DNA of 64,000 nt. Source: Bacillota bacterium (lineage in GTDB: Bacteria > Bacillota > Clostridia > Saccharofermentanales > Fastidiosipilaceae). A program made the position numbers and the translations under genes. Below the pieces are notes generated by a model. It ran no database searches. It saw nothing but the letters and a program-made list of their open reading frames with translations, and had not been told where the DNA came from. Shown here piece after piece: positions 1 through 8,129 of this stretch. Position 1 is the stretch's first letter. Each line of letters begins with the position of its first letter. The stretch spans positions 1 to 64,000 of the forward strand of contig JAEZWR010000002.1 of the NCBI GenBank assembly GCA_023420115.1, read 5' to 3'.

Positions 1-2
1 TT

Positions 3-176
3 CCAGTTGAATATATGGCGAATTGGATGAAGCTTGTTGCTCATATATCACCTCTTTATTATCTTCAAAATTCTGTTATTAGTGGGAAAATGGAAATAAT
101 CCCGATTATTACAATGTTAGTAATTTCGATAGTATTAGCAATATGTGGGATAAAATTAATGAATAAACGAATATAA
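3..176 (+). CDS. ABC-2 type transporter permease, C-terminal fragment (cut by window edge)
   Basis: An open frame enters from the left edge and ends at a TAA at 174-176, giving 57 residues. It reads through HISPLYYLQNSVISGK, then a hydrophobic segment (about residues 31-50), then a short basic tail (KLMNKRI). A last membrane helix with a basic end is the usual finish of ABC-2 (drug, bacteriocin or lantibiotic export) permeases. Family assignment rests on this short end only. It is followed by decayed mobile-element DNA, so it may belong to an accessory region lying mostly outside the window. Confidence 0.55.
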   Translation, partial: PVEYMANWMKLVAHISPLYYLQNSVISGKMEIIPIITMLVISIVLAICGIKLMNKRI

Positions 177-377
177 ATTACAGGAGAGGTAAATAAAATT
201 CGTCAAAGCCTTGAAAATCTATATTTTAGGCTTGACAGAATAGGAAGGAAATTATTGTGAATAAAAGAAGGTTTATCATTTATATAGAACAAACTGAGAG
301 ACCTTTTTTGTGTCATCAATCATTTTCAAAAACAATTAATTAAATATATAGATAGAAAAATTTTCTTCCGTTATTGG

Positions 378-416
378 GGACTTCTTATGCCTAAGTGCAG
401 AAGTCCTCCTTTTTTG
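378..416 (+). terminator. Hairpin with T-run upstream of the sigma-factor remnant
   Basis: The arms GGACTTCT (378-385) and AGAAGTCC (399-406) pair perfectly over 8 bp around a 13-nt loop. They are followed by TCCTTTTTTG. It lies about 40 nt upstream of the broken sigma-factor gene, so it could be a terminator of the transporter unit or an attenuator of the mobile-element operon. Confidence 0.7.
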
Positions 417-457
417 TCTGAAAAACAAAAAGACAAAAAAGAAATGGAGGAAACTTT

Positions 458-648
458 ATGGCAAAAGAGTATTACCTTTACGTCAGAGGACAAAAGGTGA
501 AAGTCAGTGTAGATATATAAAGTCTACTGGCGAGAACGAGAACACGAAAAGTATTTAGAGCAGGTGGACAGAAAAAAACTTGCTCTTTTTTTCGTCATTA
601 GATCATGACGGTCATTATGTAGATAATATCGTTGATGACAGATGCTGA
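458..648 (+). pseudogene. Remnant of a mobile-element sigma-70-like factor, with frameshifts
   Basis: A good ribosome site (GGAGG, spacing about 8) precedes ATG at 458, which reads MAKEYYLYVRGQKVKVSVDI and then meets an in-frame stop. In the next frame the text continues VYWREREHEKYLEQVDRK, and after a second shift LLFFSSLDHDGHYVDNIVDD, then a stop. Read across frames, this matches from memory the N-terminal part of the small sigma-70 family factors carried by Tn916/Tn1549-like conjugative elements of Firmicutes. The C-terminal DNA-binding half is absent. Two frameshifts and the missing 3' half make it non-functional. No integrase or excisionase is visible next to it. Confidence 0.75.
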
Positions 649-720
649 GTTAGGGTTGCTAGATTAATAAAAAAATAATAGATAGTACTAAGTACAAGGG
701 TAAAATATAGGCAAAATAGT

Positions 721-760
721 AAAAGGGCAGGATGCTTAATTTTGAGTATCTTGCCCTTTT
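721..760. terminator. Bidirectional terminator between the decayed element and the DHHW gene
   Basis: AAAAGGGCAGGATGC (721-735) pairs with GTATCTTGCCCTTTT (746-760), including two wobble pairs, around a loop of about 10 nt. The A-rich left edge and T-rich right edge let it work on both strands. It ends the minus-strand operon whose last gene stops at 784. Confidence 0.8.
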
Positions 761-783
761 AGTTATTAAATTAAAAATTAATA

Positions 784-2286
784 CTAATAAATCATAGATT
801 CAAAGGCTGATTGCCATGTTGGATTTGTAAATGCAAAGGCATAGTTTAAGACAATAACATCATCAATGTTCTTATCTTGGCAAAATTGTGCTAAGTTAAC
901 TCCGCTGACACGTCTGGGGTCTAATATATAAACATTTTCATAGTGTGACACAAGGAAGGGGGCAAAAGCATTTCCGTAGGATTCTTTTATAAGTAAGACG
1001 GATTTGGAATTTTTGACATCACTTGTATAATGTAGATAAGAGTGGTCACCAGCAGTAAAAGCGATATATTTATTATCTACCCAAACTTTAGGTTCAATAA
1101 GGTTTATTTCATAACCATTTGACTCATCAATACTATTTTCATTGTCGATAGCAATGCCACTCACTTCATGTCTCGGTCTCCAATATTCAACATGATCGGG
1201 ATTGTCTAAGAGAACTTGTGAGTTATTGGTATAAGATAACATTGAACCATAACTATCTCCCTCGATAACCCCATGTTCCATTTCAGATAAGGCGACAGGT
1301 GTCAGACCTGCTGTCTTGCAAAAAGCAACATATGCATAGTAAGCTCCGAGCTGTGTCCAGTGATGATCGGTACGTAAATAAAGATCATTATTAGGATCTG
1401 CAGCAGCATTGTTGATAGAATCATATGCATCGACATATTTGACCTTGTCACTTAAATTATCGCGGATTAGATCCATAGATGCTTTTTGTGAATTAGCACC
1501 AGAACTATAGGATTCGGAAGCATAGAATTCAACTGAAGTTGGTGCGGGGACGCTATATAATTGAGATGAACTTAATCTGTCCGCGAGATCATTTAATCTC
1601 TGGACATATTGAAGAATACCATCTTCATTATGATAATAAATCTCCATCGCCCTATTTCCTACCATAATAACAGAACCTACATTTTGAACTTGATCTTCAT
1701 CGACTCTCTGAAGCTCTACAGGTTTAGTATCCTCAGTATTCTCAGGAGTACTTGAGGTCGTTTGAGATTCATCTATACTGGAATTTTGATCTTCGGCTTG
1801 GCTTGTTATTTCAGATCCCTTATTCTGTTCATCCGAGTTCTTAGGCTCATCAGATGGAGTGCTGTTGGAAGCTGTGCTACTTAGAGAAGTATTATCTTGG
1901 CTATCTTGTGTATCCTGATTAGACGAAGAATTTTTAAGATTATCAAAGTCCTTTAGATTCTCACCTTTGCCTAAATCTCTTTTGTTATAGAAAACTTGGA
2001 CATCGTCTGATGACTTAACAAAATTTCCTGAAATTAACATTTTTACTTGCTTGTCAACTTTCATAAAAAGTGAGCGCAGAGGAAATTGGTCAGCGTAATA
2101 AGACTCGAAACCTTCGGAGAAGTTACCATTTTTAATACTGTCAAGATTAAAGGTGGGAAAGGGATTGGCTGTCCTATTTTCTTCTTTTAGGATGGTTTGT
2201 TTAGGCCAAACAATAGATAGAAGAAGAAAAGCGGCGAGCGTTCCTATAAATGTAAAAATGATAATTAAATTATATTTTCTATTCAT
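784..2286 (-). CDS. DHHW-family (AlgX/SGNH-like) exported protein for polysaccharide acylation
   Basis: This 500-aa protein has an N-terminal membrane anchor (about residues 8-26) and a long Ser/Thr/Asn/Asp-rich low-complexity linker (about 115-190). A SGNH-like catalytic domain follows, with the signature RTDHHWTQLGAYYAY near residue 310 and KESYGNAFAPF near 435. DHHW proteins are extracytoplasmic partners of MBOAT O-acyltransferases and are thought to pass acetyl groups to surface glycans. The MBOAT gene lies directly upstream, 72 nt away, in the same operon. The ATG at 2286 is chosen because GGAG sits 6 nt upstream; a TTG at 2298 is also open but lacks a site. The partner assignment is firm; the glycan acylated is unknown. 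Confidence 0.85.
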   Translation of the reverse strand: MNRKYNLIIIFTFIGTLAAFLLLSIVWPKQTILKEENRTANPFPTFNLDSIKNGNFSEGFESYYADQFPLRSLFMKVDKQVKMLISGNFVKSSDDVQVFYNKRDLGKGENLKDFDNLKNSSSNQDTQDSQDNTSLSSTASNSTPSDEPKNSDEQNKGSEITSQAEDQNSSIDESQTTSSTPENTEDTKPVELQRVDEDQVQNVGSVIMVGNRAMEIYYHNEDGILQYVQRLNDLADRLSSSQLYSVPAPTSVEFYASESYSSGANSQKASMDLIRDNLSDKVKYVDAYDSINNAAADPNNDLYLRTDHHWTQLGAYYAYVAFCKTAGLTPVALSEMEHGVIEGDSYGSMLSYTNNSQVLLDNPDHVEYWRPRHEVSGIAIDNENSIDESNGYEINLIEPKVWVDNKYIAFTAGDHSYLHYTSDVKNSKSVLLIKESYGNAFAPFLVSHYENVYILDPRRVSGVNLAQFCQDKNIDDVIVLNYAFAFTNPTWQSAFESMIY

Positions 2287-2358
2287 TATATTCTCCAAAT
2301 TTTAAGTAAAAGTTGATAGAAAGCCTGACCATAAAATGTGCTTCACTATTTTTATGAT

Positions 2359-3963
2359 TTAGAAGCGGAAATATAGGAAAGGGTTGTAGGAGGCACTGAT
2401 GAGAGAGGCTGTGGATAAAAGTAGAAGTAAGGTATTTTGGATAAGTGTGAGTACTAAGACACATTTTTCCATATTAATATGTGATGAACTACTTCTATCG
2501 ATTTCTATATCATATACATATTTACGCTGGATTTTGTTACTTCTATCATGCTTAATTGGATCAAAAACATTGCCAAACTTACCCCAAAGATAACGCATAA
2601 GTGATTTGTATGCGTATTTAGGCAGAGGTGTAGATGCAATAATCGCAATTATAATAAAACCGAGATGAGATTTTACGGTTGCCAGAGCTAGGGCAGAACT
2701 AAAGCCGTTGGCTCCAGTTAATAAGACTCTGAAATATTCAGCCATTTTGTTAAAGTCAATAAAGTAGAAGAAAATCCAACCAAAACAAACAGCGATGAAA
2801 GTCAGGCTAACTTTAATAAATGATGGCCAATTTTTACTGAATTTTAGGAAAAAATATTTTTCAAAGACGAGAAGCAAAGCGTAATATAAGCCCCATAAAA
2901 TGAAGTTTACCGCTGCACCGTGCCAGAATCCTGTAAGTAGCCAGACGATAAATATATTCCTAAGTTGATGCTTATATTTTCCACCTAGTGGGATGTAAAC
3001 ATAATCTTTGAAGAATGTTCCAAGGGACATGTGCCAACGTCTCCAGAATTCGGTAACACTTTTTGAAATATATGGATAATCAAAATTTTCTAAGAATTCA
3101 AATCCGAACATTCTTCCCAAGCCAATTGCCATATCTGAATATGCTGAAAAGTCGAAGTAAATTTGCATAGCATAAGCAATTAGTCCCAAAAGGGCCTCGA
3201 TAGTAGTGAGCTGACTAAGTCTGGAACTTATGGTGTCACGGACTATTGTTCCAGCATAGTTAGCTATAAGGGTTTTCTTGCCAAGGCCTATCAAGAATCT
3301 CTCGATTCCTGCTACAAGTTTCTCTGATGTAACTAATCTTCTATTAATTTGTTCAGCTACGTCGGAATATCGGACTATTGGTCCAGCTATAAGCTGTGGG
3401 AAGATAGATACATATAGGAGTAAGTCGGCGAAACGATTTTGCACTTTGGCGTCACGTCTATATACGTCAACAATGTAAGTGACAATTTGGAAAGTGAAGA
3501 ATGAGATACCAATAGGAAGTCTAATATTTGGAGACGGAATATTAATAAAAGGTATTACATTTAGAATCTCAACGAAGAAATTGGTATATTTAAATATTAA
3601 TAAAAGAGCAAGACAGAAAACAATAGCAATTATAAGATAAATTCTAGCTTGAATTTTATAATGACTATCATAACTTAACTTTGATTGGCCAGCTGATTTT
3701 ATATTATCTTCTTGAAGTGCATCATGTAAGGGGAGATTATTTATAACCTTCTTCTGAATTTTATTTATTTGTATGCTGCAGAGCCAAACAACAAATGCAT
3801 CTATAATCATTAGAAAGACCCATATTGGTTCGCCCCATGCATAGAAGAATAAAGATAGACCAAGTAGTAGATTATTTCTGCTGCGATTGTTGTGAGTGAA
3901 ACTATAAGAAACAATTGCGAACAGTAAAAATATATAAAGGAAAGTTAAACTAGAAAAAACCAT
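2359..3963 (-). CDS. MBOAT-family membrane O-acyltransferase (AlgI/DltB-like)
   Basis: A polytopic membrane protein of 534 aa starting MVFSSLTFLYIF, the usual start of bacterial MBOAT proteins. It holds the MBOAT core with DYVYIPLGG and the conserved catalytic-histidine region LLTGFWHGAAVNFILWG in the C-terminal half, plus about ten hydrophobic segments. Such proteins move acyl groups from cytoplasmic donors across the membrane to cell-surface polysaccharide or teichoic acid. A TTG codon 24 nt further upstream is open but has no ribosome site; the ATG at 3963 also has only a distant AAAGG, so the start is chosen on family similarity. It is the first gene of a two-gene operon with the DHHW protein and is transcribed divergently from uvrB. 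No dlt genes are present, so a capsule-type role is more likely than D-alanylation. Confidence 0.9.
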   Translation of the reverse strand: MVFSSLTFLYIFLLFAIVSYSFTHNNRSRNNLLLGLSLFFYAWGEPIWVFLMIIDAFVVWLCSIQINKIQKKVINNLPLHDALQEDNIKSAGQSKLSYDSHYKIQARIYLIIAIVFCLALLLIFKYTNFFVEILNVIPFINIPSPNIRLPIGISFFTFQIVTYIVDVYRRDAKVQNRFADLLLYVSIFPQLIAGPIVRYSDVAEQINRRLVTSEKLVAGIERFLIGLGKKTLIANYAGTIVRDTISSRLSQLTTIEALLGLIAYAMQIYFDFSAYSDMAIGLGRMFGFEFLENFDYPYISKSVTEFWRRWHMSLGTFFKDYVYIPLGGKYKHQLRNIFIVWLLTGFWHGAAVNFILWGLYYALLLVFEKYFFLKFSKNWPSFIKVSLTFIAVCFGWIFFYFIDFNKMAEYFRVLLTGANGFSSALALATVKSHLGFIIIAIIASTPLPKYAYKSLMRYLWGKFGNVFDPIKHDRSNKIQRKYVYDIEIDRSSSSHINMEKCVLVLTLIQNTLLLLLSTASLISASYNPFLYFRF

Positions 3964-4035
3964 ATCGGAAGAGAAAACCTTTCTCAAAATCTTGTTTATT
4001 TCAGCAAGTTTATATTATATATTGTATTAAACAGT

Positions 4036-4058
4036 AAATAGCAGGTAATTTGCTATTT
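4036..4058. promoter_or_regulatory. Perfect 8-bp inverted repeat in the divergent MBOAT/uvrB spacer
   Basis: AAATAGCA (4036-4043) and TGCTATTT (4051-4058) form a perfect palindrome with a 7-nt spacer, followed by TTG. It lies about 75 nt upstream of the MBOAT start and 140 nt upstream of uvrB. The symmetry suits a repressor operator for the acylation operon. It does not resemble the Gram-positive LexA box (CGAAC-N4-GTTCG). Function is unproven. Confidence 0.4.
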
Positions 4059-4197
4059 TTGTTAAATATTTACTTTTTCAAATAAAAATATATAGGGATA
4101 TACAAAATACGCAGGGGGCGCTTTTTCTCATATGTGTAATTTTTTGTGACTTATACAATAACTGCAGCTATAGTTAAAGAACTTTTGGAGGATATAA

Positions 4198-6201
4198 ATG
4201 GATAAATTTGAACTTCATAGTGATTATGAACCTAAAGGTTCTCAACCCGAAGCGATAAATAAGCTCATAGAAAATGCTGTACGTGGAGATAGAGGACAAA
4301 TACTTTTAGGTGTCACTGGATCTGGCAAGACTTTTACCATGGCTAATGTTATACAGAAGCTTAATCGACCTACATTAATTATTGCCCACAATAAGACTTT
4401 AGCGGGACAGCTCTGTGCTGAATTTAAATCTTTTTTTCCTAATAATGCAGTTGAATATTTTATTTCTTATTACGATTATTATCAGCCAGAAGCTTATATT
4501 CCGGGAACTGATACATATATTGAGAAAGACGCATCAATAAATGACGAAATCGATAGAATGAGGCACAGTGCTACAGCTTCTCTGATTGAAAGACGAGATG
4601 TTATCGTTGTTTCTAGTGTTTCTTGTATATATGGACTTGGTGCTCCAGCGACATATAAAGATCTTATGATTCATTTGCGTGTCGGGATGGAAATGGATAG
4701 AGATGAGCTGATTGAGAAACTTATCGATATTCAATATATGCGAAATGATTATGAACTAAAGAGAGGAAATTTTTCTGTAAAAGGTGAGGTAGTAGATATT
4801 TATCCGTCATCGTATGAGAAACTTTTTATAAGAGTTACTTTTTTTGGAGATGAGATAGAAAGTATAGATGAGTACGATAGGAATAATAAAAAGGCTGTAT
4901 ATAGAAGAAATTATGTAGCGATTACGCCCGCTTCTCACTATGCTAGTAGTGATGACAAGGTAGAAAAGGCGATACAAGCGATAGAGTCTGAGCTTGAAGA
5001 GCGTTTGGAATTTTTTCAGAAAGAAGGCAAGTTGGTAGAAGCTTATAGGTTGGAACAAAAGACTCGCTATGATATCGAAATGCTTAGAGAAACAGGTTTC
5101 TGTAAAGGAATCGAGAACTATTCTAGACATTTAGATGGGAGAAAAGAGGGAGAGGCACCATATACTTTATTGGACTTTTTCCCAGATGATTATCTACTTA
5201 TTATTGATGAGAGTCATGTGACAGTTCCGCAGATTTCTGCTATGTACAAGGGGGATCGTTCACGCAAAACATCATTGATTGACTTTGGTTTTAGACTGCC
5301 ATCAGCATATGACAACAGACCTCTTAATTTTGCCGAATTTGAAGAACGTATGGGGCAGACCTTTTATATTAGTGCAACTCCAGCTGAGTATGAAAAAAAG
5401 CACAGCCGTGATATTGTCGAACAGGTTATCAGACCTACTGGACTTTTGGATCCAGAAATAGAGATTCACGAAACTGATGGACAAATAGATTATCTTATTG
5501 AAAAAATAGATGAAGTTATTAAACGAGATGAAAGAGTCCTTGTACTTACTCTCACAAAATACTCATCTGAACAGGTAGCTTCTTTTCTTGCCAATCATTC
5601 TTATAAAGTCGCATATTTACATTCAGATATTGTTAATGAGGAAAGGCTTGAAATATTGAATGACTTAAGACGAGGCATATATGACATTGTCGTTGGAATT
5701 AATCTTTTAAGAGAGGGGATAGATTTACCTGAGGTTTCGTTAATTGCGATTTTTGATGCAGATAAGACGGGTTTCCTGCGTACTGAAACTTCTCTTATAC
5801 AGATAATTGGTAGGGCTGCAAGAAATGAAAATGGAAGGGTTATACTCTTCGCCGACGAAGTCACAGACGCAATGTATAATGCTATACGTGAGACCGAAAG
5901 ACGCCGTAAAATACAAGAAGAATATAACAAGACGCACGGAATTATACCTCATACAGTAAAGAAACAAATACATAGCAGACTTGATACACTGATTGACGAT
6001 GCTTCTATAAAGAAAAAGACAAAATCTCGCTCCAAGAAGTCAGAACTCAGTATTGAAGAAAGAATCAAAAAAATGACAAGAGATGAGAGAGAACTTATCG
6101 CTGATAAATTAGAGAAGCAAATGTATGAAGCGTCTAAAAATCTTGACTTTGAAGAGGCAGGTAGACTTAGAGATTTGATGATATTGGCAAGAGGAGATTG
6201 A
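4198..6201 (+). CDS. uvrB: Excinuclease ABC subunit B
   Basis: UvrB is the damage-verifying helicase-like subunit of nucleotide excision repair. It is loaded by UvrA and then recruits UvrC. The 667-aa length is normal. Visible are Walker A (GVTGSGKT, residues 38-45), the damage-probing beta-hairpin region YYQPEAYIPGTDTYIEKD near residue 93, the DEAD-like IIDESHVT motif, the helicase motif IIGRAARN, and the C-terminal UVR domain (KLEKQMYEASKNLDFEEAGR). ATG at 4198 follows TTTGGAGG at a spacing of 6. No uvrA or uvrC is adjacent, and no LexA box is evident upstream, so SOS control is not supported by sequence here. Confidence 0.98.
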   Translation: MDKFELHSDYEPKGSQPEAINKLIENAVRGDRGQILLGVTGSGKTFTMANVIQKLNRPTLIIAHNKTLAGQLCAEFKSFFPNNAVEYFISYYDYYQPEAYIPGTDTYIEKDASINDEIDRMRHSATASLIERRDVIVVSSVSCIYGLGAPATYKDLMIHLRVGMEMDRDELIEKLIDIQYMRNDYELKRGNFSVKGEVVDIYPSSYEKLFIRVTFFGDEIESIDEYDRNNKKAVYRRNYVAITPASHYASSDDKVEKAIQAIESELEERLEFFQKEGKLVEAYRLEQKTRYDIEMLRETGFCKGIENYSRHLDGRKEGEAPYTLLDFFPDDYLLIIDESHVTVPQISAMYKGDRSRKTSLIDFGFRLPSAYDNRPLNFAEFEERMGQTFYISATPAEYEKKHSRDIVEQVIRPTGLLDPEIEIHETDGQIDYLIEKIDEVIKRDERVLVLTLTKYSSEQVASFLANHSYKVAYLHSDIVNEERLEILNDLRRGIYDIVVGINLLREGIDLPEVSLIAIFDADKTGFLRTETSLIQIIGRAARNENGRVILFADEVTDAMYNAIRETERRRKIQEEYNKTHGIIPHTVKKQIHSRLDTLIDDASIKKKTKSRSKKSELSIEERIKKMTRDERELIADKLEKQMYEASKNLDFEEAGRLRDLMILARGD

Positions 6202-6374
6202 TTTTTACCTGGAGTAGTTAATGTGCATATCTATATGGATAAAAAGCAGTTCCTGTGATAGTTTGAAAAATTAATTATATTTATGTAGATTGTGTTAGAT
6301 ATATACTGAATAAAAGTTTATAATTGCAACAAAATATATAAAAATATACAAAATATTTTTAGCAGAGGTGTATT

Positions 6375-8129
6375 ATGCAAAGAGTTAAGCAAGATTGCAT
6401 GAATGAGTACAAATTATGGGCCAGTGATCTTCATTTTGACGAAGCTACTCGAACTGAGCTTCTCGCCATAAAAGATAATGAAAATGAAATTGTAGAGCGT
6501 TTCGTACAAAATTTAAGTTTCGGTACAGGTGGACTTAGAGCAGAGATAGGTGCTGGAACCAATCGTATGAATATTTATACCGTTGCTCATGCTAGCGAAG
6601 CTTTTGCTAGATATGTTGATGGACTTGGCGATGAGGCCAAGAAACGAGGGGTTGCAATATCTTACGATTCGAGAATTAAGTCAGATGAATTTGCCCTTGT
6701 AACAGCCTTGGTTTTTGCTACTCACGGCATAAAAGTATACTTGTCAGATATATTGAGACCAACACCTATGCTTTCGTTTGCAGTTCGCGAATTTAATTGT
6801 GTCGGTGGAGTTATGATCACTGCCAGCCATAATCCAGCCAAATATAATGGATACAAGGCATATGGAAGTGATGGAGGACAGATGCCCCCCGAAGCTGCGG
6901 ATGTTATACTTGCTGAAATGGAAAAGATCAAGGATTTCAGAGAGGTTAAGTGGATATCCGAAAAAGAAGCTCTCGATAAGGGCCTTCTCCAATATTTCGG
7001 TAAGGATTTGGATGAGAAGTATGACCAAACTTTGCTTAATTTAAGAATTAATCCAGAGGCTGTTGCAAGACATGCTGATTTAAAAATTGTCTACACACCC
7101 TTACACGGAGCGGGAAATCTTCCAGTTCAGAGAATTCTAAAATTGTCTGGTTTTGAAAATGTCTTAGTAGTTAAAGAGCAAGAGCAACCAGACGGTCATT
7201 TTAGTACTGTTAAATCACCAAATCCAGAGGAGAGATCTGCTCTTGAATTAGCAATTAAACTCGCAGAGAGCAATGATGCATCATTGCTTATTGCAACGGA
7301 TCCGGATAGTGACCGTATGGGAATTGTTGTTAGATTACATACTGGAGAATATAAGGTTCTTACAGGTAATCAGATTGGTCTTCTTTTGATGGATTATATA
7401 TTGAGCGCTAAGAAGAATAGAGGAACTTTAGAGGATAAGAGTTTCTGCGCGACGACAATTGTTTCTACAAAATTAGCCAGACCTGTATGTGACTACTATA
7501 ATGTTAAGCTCTTTGAGACACTTACTGGATTTAAATATATAGCCGAATTAATTGAGAAGTATGATGAAAATGGAGATATGCATTTCCAATTTGGCTTTGA
7601 GGAAAGTTATGGATACTTAACAGGTACTGATGTTAGAGATAAGGATGCAGTTGTTTCTGCAATGTTAATAGCAGAAATGGCAGCCGTTGCCGCTGACGAA
7701 AACAAAACATTAGCAGATATATTAGATGACTTCTTTAAAAAATATGGGTATGGTAGGGAAAAAACTATATCGATAACTTTAGAGGGTTTAGATGGACTCA
7801 AGAAAATTAGTGAGTGTATGAATCAACTAAGGATTGATAGTTCCTTTTCTATAGATAGTACGGATATAATAGCGCGAAGAGACTATGACAAGGCAGAACG
7901 ATATGAATATCAGACTGGGGTTTATAGTGAGTTAGATTTGCCTAGATCCAATGTTCTTCTATATGAATTAGAGGGAATGGACCAAATATGTGTTCGCCCA
8001 AGTGGAACAGAACCTAAGCTCAAAATATATTTTGCCTGTTATGGTGAGAATCTCGATAGTGTAGAAGATAAATTAGAAAAAGTATCGAAAGAATTTGAAA
8101 ATAAGATTAGGAGTTTACTGAATGGCTGA
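6375..8129 (+). CDS. pgcA: Phosphoglucomutase / phosphomannomutase (alpha-phosphohexomutase)
   Basis: This enzyme interconverts glucose-1-phosphate and glucose-6-phosphate and so feeds nucleotide-sugar synthesis. The 584-aa length matches the long PgcA/PGM2-type family. All four active-site elements are present: phosphoserine loop TASHNPAKYNGYK (about residue 151), metal loop DPDSDRMG (about 312), sugar-binding FGFEESYGY (about 402), and phosphate-binding RPSGTEPK near the C terminus. The start has AGAGGTG about 5 nt upstream. The stop overlaps the dnaE start by 8 nt, so the two are translated together. It probably supports the surface-glycan locus downstream, but that link is only metabolic. 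Confidence 0.95.
   Translation: MQRVKQDCMNEYKLWASDLHFDEATRTELLAIKDNENEIVERFVQNLSFGTGGLRAEIGAGTNRMNIYTVAHASEAFARYVDGLGDEAKKRGVAISYDSRIKSDEFALVTALVFATHGIKVYLSDILRPTPMLSFAVREFNCVGGVMITASHNPAKYNGYKAYGSDGGQMPPEAADVILAEMEKIKDFREVKWISEKEALDKGLLQYFGKDLDEKYDQTLLNLRINPEAVARHADLKIVYTPLHGAGNLPVQRILKLSGFENVLVVKEQEQPDGHFSTVKSPNPEERSALELAIKLAESNDASLLIATDPDSDRMGIVVRLHTGEYKVLTGNQIGLLLMDYILSAKKNRGTLEDKSFCATTIVSTKLARPVCDYYNVKLFETLTGFKYIAELIEKYDENGDMHFQFGFEESYGYLTGTDVRDKDAVVSAMLIAEMAAVAADENKTLADILDDFFKKYGYGREKTISITLEGLDGLKKISECMNQLRIDSSFSIDSTDIIARRDYDKAERYEYQTGVYSELDLPRSNVLLYELEGMDQICVRPSGTEPKLKIYFACYGENLDSVEDKLEKVSKEFENKIRSLLNG

Noticed and set aside
2279..2593. Short open frames on either strand at the DHHW/MBOAT junction
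   Set aside because: They overlap the ends of two well-supported genes in other frames and have no ribosome sites.
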